Source: Pseudomonas sp. WJP1
GTDB taxonomy: Bacteria > Pseudomonadota > Gammaproteobacteria > Pseudomonadales > Pseudomonadaceae
Direction of reading: 5' to 3'
Length of the DNA stretch: 64,000 nt
NCBI RefSeq assembly: GCF_028471945.1
Contig: NZ_CP110128.1
Span: 3,832,501-3,896,500 of the forward strand
Positions 19,480-27,514 of this stretch are shown piece by piece. The stretch's first letter is position 1, and each line of letters opens with the position of its first letter. The position numbers were made by a program, and so were the translations under genes. The notes under the pieces are model-generated. The model saw only the letters and a program-made list of their open reading frames with translations, searched no databases and was not told the origin of the DNA.

Positions 19480-20359
19480 GTCCACCGTCTGGCCCAAAGG
19501 CTATCGCTGCGCCGTGGTGCTGACCGTCGATTACAACGACATCCACGGCATCCTCACCCAGGCCCCGGAAGTGGCCGGACGCGACAAGACCCTGTCGGTC
19601 TGGCGCTACGGCACCCAGCGCGGCGTGGAACGTTTGCTCGGCCTGTTTAAGGAGCTCGGTGTCTGCAGCAGTTGGTTCGTCCCCGGCATCGTCGCCGAAG
19701 AGAACCCCGGCCACATTCGAGCAATCACTGCCGGCGGGCATGAAATTGCCTGCGCCGGGTATCGCCACCAGAACTACGACACGCTCGACCTCAGCGCGCA
19801 AAGCGCCGAGGTGGCCAAGGGTTGCGCCGCGTTGACGGCGCTGACCGGCCAGCGCCCCAGCGGCTTTCGCATTCCCGCCGGCAACGCCGCGCCGGGATTC
19901 ATCGAGGCCTTGCAGGATCAGGGCATTGAATGGTCGTCGTCATGGCGCGGCGATGATCTACCGTTCGCGCACCCGACAGCCGCGCAGGTGATCGAGTTGC
20001 CGTTGCACTACGAACTGGAGGACGAACCCTACTTCGCGTTCAACCTCAGCCCGGCCGTGCCGCCGGCGCAATCACGGATCGCTTCCTACAGCCACACCCT
20101 GGGCAACCTGCAAATGGACTTCGCCGGCTTCCACCGTTTTGGCTTGTGCTACGTGCTGCGCCTGCACCCGGAAATCATTGCCACACCCGGGCGTATAGGT
20201 CTGTTGCGCGAATTGCTCGAAGGGATTTTGCAGCACGATGACGTGTGGATCGCCACCGGCGCCGAAGTCGCCCGGTGGTGGGCGCAAACCGCCGCACCCG
20301 TGCCCGAGGATCATCCGGCGTGCGTGTTCGAACGGCATTATCGGGATTACCTGTCATGA
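19472..20359 (+). CDS. Polysaccharide deacetylase-fold protein, second of a pair, with altered metal site
   Basis: A 295-residue paralogue of the preceding product. The N-terminal acidic motif is TVDYND (Asp20, Asp23), but the position of the first metal histidine is alanine: AGYRH (Ala95, His99) against HGYKH in its partner. The C-terminal LRLHPEI histidine is kept. Either it uses a different chemistry, as metal-free PuuE enzymes do, or it is a non-catalytic partner of the first protein. The ATG at 19472 follows AAGGAG and overlaps the upstream stop; its own stop overlaps the MmgE/PrpD start (ATGA). The three genes are clearly co-translated. Confidence 0.83.
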   Translation: MAESTVWPKGYRCAVVLTVDYNDIHGILTQAPEVAGRDKTLSVWRYGTQRGVERLLGLFKELGVCSSWFVPGIVAEENPGHIRAITAGGHEIACAGYRHQNYDTLDLSAQSAEVAKGCAALTALTGQRPSGFRIPAGNAAPGFIEALQDQGIEWSSSWRGDDLPFAHPTAAQVIELPLHYELEDEPYFAFNLSPAVPPAQSRIASYSHTLGNLQMDFAGFHRFGLCYVLRLHPEIIATPGRIGLLRELLEGILQHDDVWIATGAEVARWWAQTAAPVPEDHPACVFERHYRDYLS

Positions 20360-21705
20360 GCGGACGCCTGCAGCGACTGGCGCAGTTTTGCACCGATACA
20401 CGATTCGAAGACCTGCCACCGGCGCTGGTCGAGCAAGCCAAGCGACACATCCTCGATACCTTCGGCGCGACACTGGCCGGGGCCGGGAGCGATGTGGCGC
20501 GAACGGCGCGCGAGGTTTACCAAGGCGAAGCTGGCAGTTGCTTGATCTGGGGCACCCAGCAACGGGTCGGCGCGGCACAGGCAGCAATGCTCAATGGCAT
20601 CGCCGCCCACGCCCTGGAACTGGACGACACCGGCGGCTGCGATCATTCCGGCGCGGTGGTGATACCGGCGGTGATGGCCGCGGTGTCGCTGTCCGATCAA
20701 CCGGTGACGGGACGCGAGTTCATCACCGCCGTGGTGATCGGCTACGAAGTCGGACGCCGGGTGCTCGAAGCCTGCGGCGGTTACTCGGCCCATAACGGCG
20801 CCGGCTGGCATTCCACGGCGACCTGCGGAGTGTTCGGCGCGGCGGCGGCCTGCGCGCGGATCCTGCGCCTGGACGCCGGGCAGACTTTGTCGGCCCTGGG
20901 CATCGCCGGCAGTTTCAGCGGCGGCTTGTGGGCCTTCATCCACGATGGTTCGCAAAGCAAGAAACTGCACAGCGGCCGAGCCGCCGAAGGTGGTTTGCTC
21001 GCGGCGCGCTTCGCCCGGCAAGGCATCAGCGGGCCGACCCGGCTGTTTGAGGATGTCTGGGGTGGATTTCTCAAGACCCTCGCCGCCCCCACTTCCAACC
21101 CCGAGGCGCTGGATGCCGGGCTGGGCGTCGTGTGGAAACTCGCCCGTTGCTCGATCAAGCCCTACGCCTCTTGCCGGGGTACGCATTCGGCCATCGACGC
21201 CCTGAGCCTGTTGCTCGAGCAACTCGATGTGCAAGTCGATCAGGTTGAAGACATACAGGTGTCGTTGTGCGGTTTTCTAAAGGACATGTGCGGCGGCCAT
21301 GACGTCGCGAGCCTGGCGGCGGCGCAAATGAGCCTGCCCTATGCGTTGGCGGCGCGGCTGGTGCACGGTCATTGCCGTCTGCAGGCCTACGACGATGACT
21401 TGCGATGCGATCCGCGCATTGCCCCGTGGATGTCGCGCATTCGCCTTGAAGTGGACCGGCAACTGTCCGAGGATGGCGAACCCGTGGTGAGCGTGCGGAC
21501 CGTGGACGGTCGGCAGGCGAGCCTGTGCGTCGATCCGCCCTTGGGGGCGCCGGGTAATCCGTTGAGTGATGCGGCGCTGGAGGAGAAGTTTTTCAGTTTG
21601 GCAGAGCGGGTGATGCCGCGGGGGCAGGCTGAGGAATTGCTGGGGCAGTTGTGGCGGCTGGAAGCGCTGGAATCGGTGCGCACGATTGAGCGGTGGCTGG
21701 TTTGA
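20356..21705 (+). CDS. MmgE/PrpD family protein
   Basis: A 449-residue protein of the MmgE/PrpD superfamily. Characteristic stretches include AHALELDDT with DHSGAVVIPA and GWHSTATCGVFG. Known members are 2-methylcitrate dehydratase, cis-aconitate decarboxylase and, by recall, iminodisuccinate epimerase of Agrobacterium. The ATG at 20356 overlaps the upstream deacetylase stop. No methylcitrate genes (prpB, prpC) lie nearby, which argues against a PrpD role in propionate breakdown. Next to a C-N lyase and an amino-acid importer, an epimerase or isomerase acting on an imino- or amino-dicarboxylate is the better guess. Confidence 0.85.
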   Translation: MSGRLQRLAQFCTDTRFEDLPPALVEQAKRHILDTFGATLAGAGSDVARTAREVYQGEAGSCLIWGTQQRVGAAQAAMLNGIAAHALELDDTGGCDHSGAVVIPAVMAAVSLSDQPVTGREFITAVVIGYEVGRRVLEACGGYSAHNGAGWHSTATCGVFGAAAACARILRLDAGQTLSALGIAGSFSGGLWAFIHDGSQSKKLHSGRAAEGGLLAARFARQGISGPTRLFEDVWGGFLKTLAAPTSNPEALDAGLGVVWKLARCSIKPYASCRGTHSAIDALSLLLEQLDVQVDQVEDIQVSLCGFLKDMCGGHDVASLAAAQMSLPYALAARLVHGHCRLQAYDDDLRCDPRIAPWMSRIRLEVDRQLSEDGEPVVSVRTVDGRQASLCVDPPLGAPGNPLSDAALEEKFFSLAERVMPRGQAEELLGQLWRLEALESVRTIERWLV

Positions 21706-21730
21706 TTATGTCGTTGCTTGTACCGGCCTC

Positions 21731-21795
21731 ATCGCCAGCAGGCTGGCTCCCACAGTTGATCGCATTTGAATTGTGGGAGCCAGCCTGCTGGCGAT
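21731..21795. repeat. REP doublet (inverted pair)
   Basis: Facing copies of ATCGCCAGCAGGCTGGCTCC and its inverse with a short 15-base spacer, at the end of the catabolic locus. Confidence 0.9.
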
Positions 21796-21856
21796 TGGCC
21801 GCGACTCGGTATATCGGCGAACACTTCAACATCTGAATAAGGACATTTGCACTACC

Positions 21857-23035
21857 GTGGCCACTTACTCGCTCGTTATTCGCCGGCTGATGATCGTGTC
21901 GCTGACCATCGTCGTCAGCCGCGCCATCACCAGCCCGCTGCTCACCCTGTTCCTGAGCAACAAACTGGGCCTCAACCAGCAGGACGTCGGCTTGCTGCTG
22001 GGCATCGCGGTATTCATCGCCACCCTGCTCGCCCTGTACGGCGGCTACATCATCGACCGCCTGGAAAAACGCCGGTTGCTGATCCTGGCGATGCTCTCCA
22101 GCGCCATCGGCTTCGTGCTGCTGACCTTTGCCGAAAACCTCTACCTGACCACCCTGACCCTGGTGATCACCGAAACTGCCTCGGCCTTGTTCCTCATCGG
22201 CTCCAAGGCGATCCTCAGCGAAAACCTGCCCATGGGCCAACGTGCCAAGGCATTTTCCCTGCGCTACACCCTGACCAACATCGGCTACGCCACCGGCCCC
22301 ATGCTCGGCGTGGTGATCGCCGGGGTCTATCCGATCGCGCCGTTCCTGATCGCCGGGGGCATCGCGTTCTTCAGCATCTTCCTGATGCTGGGTATCCCCA
22401 GGGACTCAGCGCAGACACCGACAATCAGCCAACCGCAGAGCTTCCTCAAGACCCTGGTCACCCTGAAAAACGACCGCACGCTGATCATGTTCACCTGCGG
22501 CTGTCTGCTCAGCACCGTGGTGCACGGGCGCTTCACCCTGTACCTGTCGCAATACCTGCTGGTCACCGAAGATTCCAAACGCGCCCTGGAAACCATGGCG
22601 GCCCTGCTCGCCTGCAATGCGATCAGCGTGATCCTGCTGCAATACCAGATCGGCCGCTTCCTCAACCGCGAGCAACTGCGTTACTGGATCGCAGGCGGCA
22701 CCAGCCTGTTCATTGTCGGGCTGATCGGTTTCAGCCTGGCCGACAGCCTGGTGGGCTGGTGCGTGGCGATGTTCATCTTCACCCTCGGCGAAATGATCAT
22801 CTACCCGGCCGAATTCCTCTTCGTCGACACCCTGGCCCCGGAAGAACTGCGCGGCAGCTACTACGGCGCGCAAAACCTGGCCGCCCTCGGTGGCGCATTG
22901 AGCCCGGTGATCTGTGGCTTCCTGTTGATGCACACCCCGGCGCCGACCATGTTCTATGCCTTGAGCGCGCTGACGGCCATGGGCGGTTTCCTGTGTTTCA
23001 TGAGTGGCCGGCGCGTGGCGATACATCAGAAATAA
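21857..23035 (+). CDS. Major facilitator superfamily transporter
   Basis: A protein of about 392 residues with twelve predicted hydrophobic spans. The loop between helices 2 and 3 reads GGYIIDRLEKRR, the MFS motif A position. It resembles drug/proton antiporters of the MdtH/YceL kind, but the substrate is unknown. The start is uncertain: I use the GTG at 21857 because no ATG lies in frame between the REP and the first helix, and AAGGA is found a little upstream. It is preceded by a REP doublet and followed by a terminator-like hairpin, so it is probably a single-gene unit. Confidence 0.8.
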   Translation: MATYSLVIRRLMIVSLTIVVSRAITSPLLTLFLSNKLGLNQQDVGLLLGIAVFIATLLALYGGYIIDRLEKRRLLILAMLSSAIGFVLLTFAENLYLTTLTLVITETASALFLIGSKAILSENLPMGQRAKAFSLRYTLTNIGYATGPMLGVVIAGVYPIAPFLIAGGIAFFSIFLMLGIPRDSAQTPTISQPQSFLKTLVTLKNDRTLIMFTCGCLLSTVVHGRFTLYLSQYLLVTEDSKRALETMAALLACNAISVILLQYQIGRFLNREQLRYWIAGGTSLFIVGLIGFSLADSLVGWCVAMFIFTLGEMIIYPAEFLFVDTLAPEELRGSYYGAQNLAALGGALSPVICGFLLMHTPAPTMFYALSALTAMGGFLCFMSGRRVAIHQK

Positions 23036-23125
23036 TGAACTGAAGCTTCATTAATATGAATTTGTCAGCATCGGGAAGGCACGGCACACTGTCACCGTTC
23101 CTCCCCCAACAGTTGGAACACCTTC

Positions 23126-23164
23126 AAGGGCTTTCCGGGTTTCCCAGGCAAGGCCCTTTTTTTT
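23126..23164 (+). terminator. Rho-independent terminator after the MFS gene
   Basis: AAGGGC and GCCCTT pair around a 21-base loop, followed by a run of T. It lies 90 bases after the MFS stop and just before the HPP gene. Confidence 0.55.
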
Positions 23165-23193
23165 CCCCGGTTTTTAATGGAACGATGTTCATC

Positions 23194-23907
23194 ATGCTTG
23201 CTCGCTGGTTGCCCGCCGCTATCAATACCCGCCCCTCGGAATGGAGTCGCGCCGCCATCGGCATGGCGCTGGGAACGATGTTCAGCGTCTGGCTGTGCGC
23301 TCAGGTATTCGGCATGCAAGTGGCGCAGCACCTGGTCGGTCCGCTGGGTGCCTCGGCGGTACTGCTGTTTGCCGTGTCGTCCGGCGCGCTCGCGCAACCC
23401 TGGTCGATACTCGGCGGTTATTTGAGCGCCGCAGTGGTAGCCCTATTGGTGGCTCACGTGCTCGGACGGACCCTGGGCAGTGCTTGCCTGGCGGCGGGCA
23501 TGGCGCTGATCCTGATGTGCTGGCTGCGTTGCCTGCACCCGCCGGCCGGAGCGCTGGCATTGCTGTTGGTCCTGGCCGACCCCGCGACCATTGCCATGGA
23601 CTGGAAAGCCCTGGGCCCGGTGATGCTCGCAGCACTGACCATGCTGTTCAGTGCCCTGGCCTACAACAATCTCACGCGCATCCGTTACCCGAAACGCGCC
23701 AGCGAACCGGTGGCCGTAGTGCCCGCCGACCACCCTCCCGTCGACAGCCAGGCGATCACCGCCCAGGACCTGAAACTGGCCCTGGCGCAGATGGAGGCCT
23801 TCATTGACGTCACCCCCGAAGACCTTGAACAGCTGATCCATGCCACTGAGCTGCAGGCCAGGCGACGCAGTATTGGTGAGGTGTTGTCCCGCACGACGTC
23901 CGACTAG
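23194..23907 (+). CDS. HPP family membrane protein
   Basis: A protein of about 237 residues. Four to five hydrophobic spans cover about 15-155, including the family motif LHPPAG that gives HPP proteins their name. A hydrophilic tail of about 75 residues follows and may fold as a separate helical domain. HPP proteins have been linked to nitrite transport in cyanobacteria and plants, but this member's role is unknown. Start codons at 23185 and 23194 are both possible; GGAAC is better spaced for 23194. It lies after a terminator and before a 357-base gap, so it stands alone. Confidence 0.75.
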   Translation: MLARWLPAAINTRPSEWSRAAIGMALGTMFSVWLCAQVFGMQVAQHLVGPLGASAVLLFAVSSGALAQPWSILGGYLSAAVVALLVAHVLGRTLGSACLAAGMALILMCWLRCLHPPAGALALLLVLADPATIAMDWKALGPVMLAALTMLFSALAYNNLTRIRYPKRASEPVAVVPADHPPVDSQAITAQDLKLALAQMEAFIDVTPEDLEQLIHATELQARRRSIGEVLSRTTSD

Positions 23908-24264
23908 TGGTCGATGTTGCACCTTGCCCTGAATGGTTCAGCGACTACAGTGAAAAACGTACCGCACAGAGTTGTCTGCCTTTCACTACGAAGTCTGGCT
24001 CGCCGTAAAAGTCCAGTAGCGATGACACAGGAAGTCTGGCTATGGAGAAATACTCAACGTTGTTGGGTGGCGATGCTGGCTTTGCGCTTTGACAGAACCG
24101 CGCCTCCTTGTGAAACACCGCGACTCCCTCGCGTAACCAGCCGTGGGCAAGAAAAATAGCCCCGGCTGCCAAGGCCCGTGATTTCGCGTGCTTCAAGTTC
24201 CGCCAGCTCTCTGACTCTGGTGGTTTCGAAACTGTTTTTTCGAAATCTACGAGAGGAACATCCG
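23908..24264 (+). promoter_or_regulatory. Gap upstream of the ACOX-P450 operon with operator-like repeats
   Basis: No convincing gene lies here. Three patterns are visible: the direct repeat GAAGTCTGGCT at 23990-24000 and 24031-24041 (41-base period); an AGTGAAA / TTTCACT inverted pair at 23949-23955 and 23981-23987; and two TTTCGAAA palindromes at 24224-24231 and 24238-24245, fourteen bases apart and just before the ribosome site. This is the likely promoter and operator region of the downstream operon. Confidence 0.4.
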
Positions 24265-25884
24265 ATGAGCACCTCACTCCTGGAACGGCTGGGCACCCCG
24301 CTGTTCGACCCCGGGAAACGGCACCAGCTGCCGCTGCGCAATTACATGGACCTGACCATCGAGCGCATGCGCACGATTGTGCGCGATGGCCTGATCACCA
24401 ATGACATGTGGCTGGGCCAGGCACGTCAGTCAGACTTTCGCCAGATGTATGAATGCACGGGGTTGATCGGCGCCTACGACTATGCGCTGTTCTCGTCGAT
24501 CGTCGACCACATGATCGCCGGCAACGCCCTGTTCGCCCAGGCAAGCGCACTGCAAGTGGCGTGCTACCGCCAGGAAGTGATCGAGATGGGCGCGGTGTAT
24601 GCCTTTGGCTGTACCGAGATCAGCAGCGGCTCGGATGTGCGCAACCTGCAAACCCGCGTCACCTTCGACCGGCAAGGCCAGTGTCTGATCCTGCATACGC
24701 CGTCCCCGGCCGCCTGCAAGTTCTGGATCGGCAATGCCTTGCACGCAGCGCAAGTGGTCATGGTGCTGGCGCGTTTGATCGTCGACGGCGAGGACGAAGG
24801 GTTGCACTGGTTTCGGGTGCCGATCCGCGAGCAGGAGAATGGCCCGTTGTTTCCCGGCGTCAAGGTCATGGCCTGCGATCCCAAGGGAGGAATCCACGCC
24901 AACCAGGTGGCCGGCATACGTTTCGAGCAGATGAAACTGTCGCTCGATGCGTTGATGCAACGGCACGCATACTTCAAGGACGGCAACTTCAGCAGCGATG
25001 TGCCCAGAAGCGAACGCCTGACCTGCGCCATGGAGACGTTCATCCAGGAACGTTTGTTGCTCCTGGCCGCTGCGAGCAGCGGCGCTGGCCTGTGCGCCCA
25101 CCTGGCCTACCGTTTCGCCGGCCATCGCCAGGTCCAGGCCGGCAATACGCACGTACCGCTGTTGGGTAAACCGTTGATTCGCCAACGGCTATACACCGAA
25201 CAACTCAAGGCGCTGGCCCTGAAGCTGTTGGAACAGGCCATCGTATCGAAATTCGAAGCGCACTGGGATCAGCGGCACAAGCGCAAGGAACTGCACATCC
25301 TCGCCGCCGTAGCCAAAAGCGTCGGTACCTGGATGGCGCTGGATGTCATGGGCATGTGCCGGGAAATCTGCGGTTCCCAGGGTTTTCACCATTACAACCA
25401 GATCGTCACGTTGCGCATGGACTGCGAGATCAGCGTCACGTTTGCAGGGGACAACAGTGTCATGGCCTACCAGGTGGCCAGGGATGCGATCACCCGGCCG
25501 CGTTTTGCTTCACGCCCTACCGCCAACGTTGCCCAGCGCATCGAGAAGAAAATTGTCGAACACTGTGCAAATCCGGGTGAAGTCTCCCACCGACAAGCCG
25601 TCGCTCTGACCTACGCGCGCGCCCTCGACCTGATTATCGCGGAAGTCGAGAGCAATCAACTGGTGTCGCCGCAAACGTTGCATGACCTGATCGAGGTGTT
25701 TCAGAGGCAATTAAGCGAAGGAGGATTCGTCGCCAACAGCAACGAGCTGGACAGTCACGCCAGCGAAGCTCAACTGGCCATGCTGGCGGCCTTGCTGAGA
25801 CCGCCGTGCGAACTGGTCAGCGCCCCCATCGACAAGCCGGATTACATCCGCCAGTTCACTGCTGCGCTGTTCGGGGAGCAGTGA
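24265..25884 (+). CDS. Acyl-CoA oxidase/dehydrogenase-like flavoprotein
   Basis: A 539-residue protein of the acyl-CoA dehydrogenase superfamily, closest in layout to acyl-CoA oxidases rather than to the 380-residue beta-oxidation enzymes elsewhere in this window. FGCTEISSGSDVRNLQT corresponds to the flavin-contact TE..GSD motif, and CREICGSQGF with FAGDNSV to the C-terminal CoA/FAD region. It should oxidise an acyl thioester, passing electrons to oxygen or a carrier. The ATG at 24265 follows GAGAGGA. It is the first gene of a four-gene operon with P450, RidA-like and hydrolase genes; the P450 begins two bases after its stop. The substrate is unknown. Confidence 0.8.
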   Translation: MSTSLLERLGTPLFDPGKRHQLPLRNYMDLTIERMRTIVRDGLITNDMWLGQARQSDFRQMYECTGLIGAYDYALFSSIVDHMIAGNALFAQASALQVACYRQEVIEMGAVYAFGCTEISSGSDVRNLQTRVTFDRQGQCLILHTPSPAACKFWIGNALHAAQVVMVLARLIVDGEDEGLHWFRVPIREQENGPLFPGVKVMACDPKGGIHANQVAGIRFEQMKLSLDALMQRHAYFKDGNFSSDVPRSERLTCAMETFIQERLLLLAAASSGAGLCAHLAYRFAGHRQVQAGNTHVPLLGKPLIRQRLYTEQLKALALKLLEQAIVSKFEAHWDQRHKRKELHILAAVAKSVGTWMALDVMGMCREICGSQGFHHYNQIVTLRMDCEISVTFAGDNSVMAYQVARDAITRPRFASRPTANVAQRIEKKIVEHCANPGEVSHRQAVALTYARALDLIIAEVESNQLVSPQTLHDLIEVFQRQLSEGGFVANSNELDSHASEAQLAMLAALLRPPCELVSAPIDKPDYIRQFTAALFGEQ

Positions 25885-25886
25885 TC

Positions 25887-27119
25887 ATGGATACGCAATT
25901 GCTGCTCGACTTCACCCGTCGCCAAACGGTCTGCGACCCCTACCCGGCTTACCATTACCTGCGTGAGCACCATCCGGTCTATTGGTGCCCACACTTCAAG
26001 GCCTGGTTCCTGACTCGCTACAGCGATGTCTTCGCCGCGCAAGGCGATGCCAGGCGCTACTCCTCGAACCGCATTCAGCAGTTGGTCGATGCCCAGGTGC
26101 CCGAGGAAAAACGGGCGCAACTGGCAGGGTTCGTCAAGCTCGCCTCGGACTGGATGTACTCCCGGGACGGTGATGAACACAAGGCCAGCCGCCACCTGTT
26201 GAGCCGGGCCTTTACGCCCCGCGCCATCGAGACCTTGAGGCACACCATCGAGGTCATCAGCGACGAGGAGCTGTCTTGCCTCGAACAGCAAACCGATCTG
26301 ATGGCAAACCTCTTCAACCGCGTACCGGCGCTGATCCTGGCCAAGCTCTACGGCATCGCGCGCGAGGACGCGTTGAAGCTGCGACGCTGGACCGATGACA
26401 TCCTGATATTCCTGGTCGGCAGCCTCGACCCCGACTATGGACCGGCGCAAGCGCTCCAGGGTGTGGAGGAAATGTACGCGTATTTCGCCGACGTCATCGA
26501 ACAGCGCCGCCAACAGCCGCAGGACGATCTGGTCAGCCGGGTACTGGAGGTCGGCAAGGACAGCACATCGAGCAACGAAGACGTATTGGCGCAGATCGTC
26601 TTCATCCTCGTGGCGGGTTACACCACCAGCGCCGATCAGTTGTGCATCGGCTTGCTGCATTTGCTTGAGCATCCGCAGCAGCACCAGGCCTTGATAGCCG
26701 ACCTGAGTCTGGTCAAACCGGCCATCGAGGAGATGCTGCGCTTCGATTCCGCCGGGTCATTCAGCCATCGCGTGCTCAAGGAAGATGTGGAAATCGACGG
26801 TGTCACGATGAAACAAGGCCAGCTGGTCTACCTGATGCGCGCCGCCGCCAACCGTGACCCGGCGAAGTTCGAACACCCTGATCACTTCGACATCCAGCGC
26901 AAGCCCAACGATCACCTGGCATTCGGCCGCGGTGAGCACTTCTGCATGGGCACCGCGTTATTCCGCCTGGAAGCGGAAGTGGTGTTCACCTCGTTATTCA
27001 AGCGATTTCCGGCGTTGCGCCTGATTGAGCAACAACCGGCGATATGGCGAACCAACAACCTGCAGTTTCGGGGATTGAAATCACTGCCCATCGATCTGGG
27101 CAAAGGAGCGGCACAATGA
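25887..27119 (+). CDS. Cytochrome P450
   Basis: A 410-residue soluble bacterial P450. The I-helix oxygen-activation motif is AGYTTS (243-248), the K-helix ExxR is EEMLR (Glu282, Arg285), and the haem loop is FGRGEHFCMG (346-355) with the ligand Cys353. All key residues are present, so it should be active. No ferredoxin or reductase gene is adjacent, so it must borrow redox partners. GGGAG lies before the ATG at 25887. It is coupled to the acyl-CoA oxidase-like gene upstream and overlaps the RidA-like start downstream by four bases. The likely role is hydroxylation or desaturation of an intermediate in the pathway. Confidence 0.93.
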   Translation: MDTQLLLDFTRRQTVCDPYPAYHYLREHHPVYWCPHFKAWFLTRYSDVFAAQGDARRYSSNRIQQLVDAQVPEEKRAQLAGFVKLASDWMYSRDGDEHKASRHLLSRAFTPRAIETLRHTIEVISDEELSCLEQQTDLMANLFNRVPALILAKLYGIAREDALKLRRWTDDILIFLVGSLDPDYGPAQALQGVEEMYAYFADVIEQRRQQPQDDLVSRVLEVGKDSTSSNEDVLAQIVFILVAGYTTSADQLCIGLLHLLEHPQQHQALIADLSLVKPAIEEMLRFDSAGSFSHRVLKEDVEIDGVTMKQGQLVYLMRAAANRDPAKFEHPDHFDIQRKPNDHLAFGRGEHFCMGTALFRLEAEVVFTSLFKRFPALRLIEQQPAIWRTNNLQFRGLKSLPIDLGKGAAQ

Positions 27120-27514
27120 AAATCCAACGTGTTTTTTCGCAAGCCCCATGGGAAAAAATTGCCGGATACTGCCGGGCAATACGCGTCGGCGAGCGGATTT
27201 TGATGGGCGGCACCGTGGCGTTTGATGAAAAAGGCAAACCCTTCAAACCGGGTAATGCCTATAAGCAGACCCTGCGTTGCCTGGAGATCATCGAAGACTC
27301 CATCAAACAGCTTGGCGTCGACCGGCGAAGCATCATCGGTATCCGCATCTACACCACCAGCATGAAGTTCTGGCCGGACATCGCCAAGGCGCACAAGAAG
27401 TTTTTCAAGGGGCACCCGCCGACATTGATGTGCCTGGCGGTCAGCGACTTGATCAGTAAGGAATATGTGGTCGAAATCACCACCGAGGCCACGGCCTGCG
27501 AGCTCGATCAATGA
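27116..27514 (+). CDS. RidA/YjgF superfamily protein lacking the catalytic arginine
   Basis: A 132-residue Rid-fold protein. Counting from the conserved FF pair (96-97), the position of E. coli RidA Arg105, which holds the substrate carboxylate in enamine/imine deaminases, is Leu107 here (hand alignment). It therefore probably does not act as a housekeeping RidA. Rid-fold proteins also occur in secondary-metabolism operons, where they bind or hydrolyse unstable intermediates. The ATG at 27116 follows AAGGAG and overlaps the P450 stop (ATGA); its stop overlaps the hydrolase start in the same way, so it is made in step with both neighbours. Confidence 0.85.
   Translation: MKIQRVFSQAPWEKIAGYCRAIRVGERILMGGTVAFDEKGKPFKPGNAYKQTLRCLEIIEDSIKQLGVDRRSIIGIRIYTTSMKFWPDIAKAHKKFFKGHPPTLMCLAVSDLISKEYVVEITTEATACELDQ

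Noticed and set aside
20356..21705. Reading the MmgE/PrpD gene as 2-methylcitrate dehydratase
   Set aside because: No prpB, prpC or acnD gene lies nearby, and the neighbours are a C-N lyase, deacetylases and an amino-acid importer.
23914..24159. 81-codon frame between the HPP and ACOX-like genes
   Set aside because: Basic, arginine-rich product of no known family, no ribosome site, and it overlaps the likely operator region.
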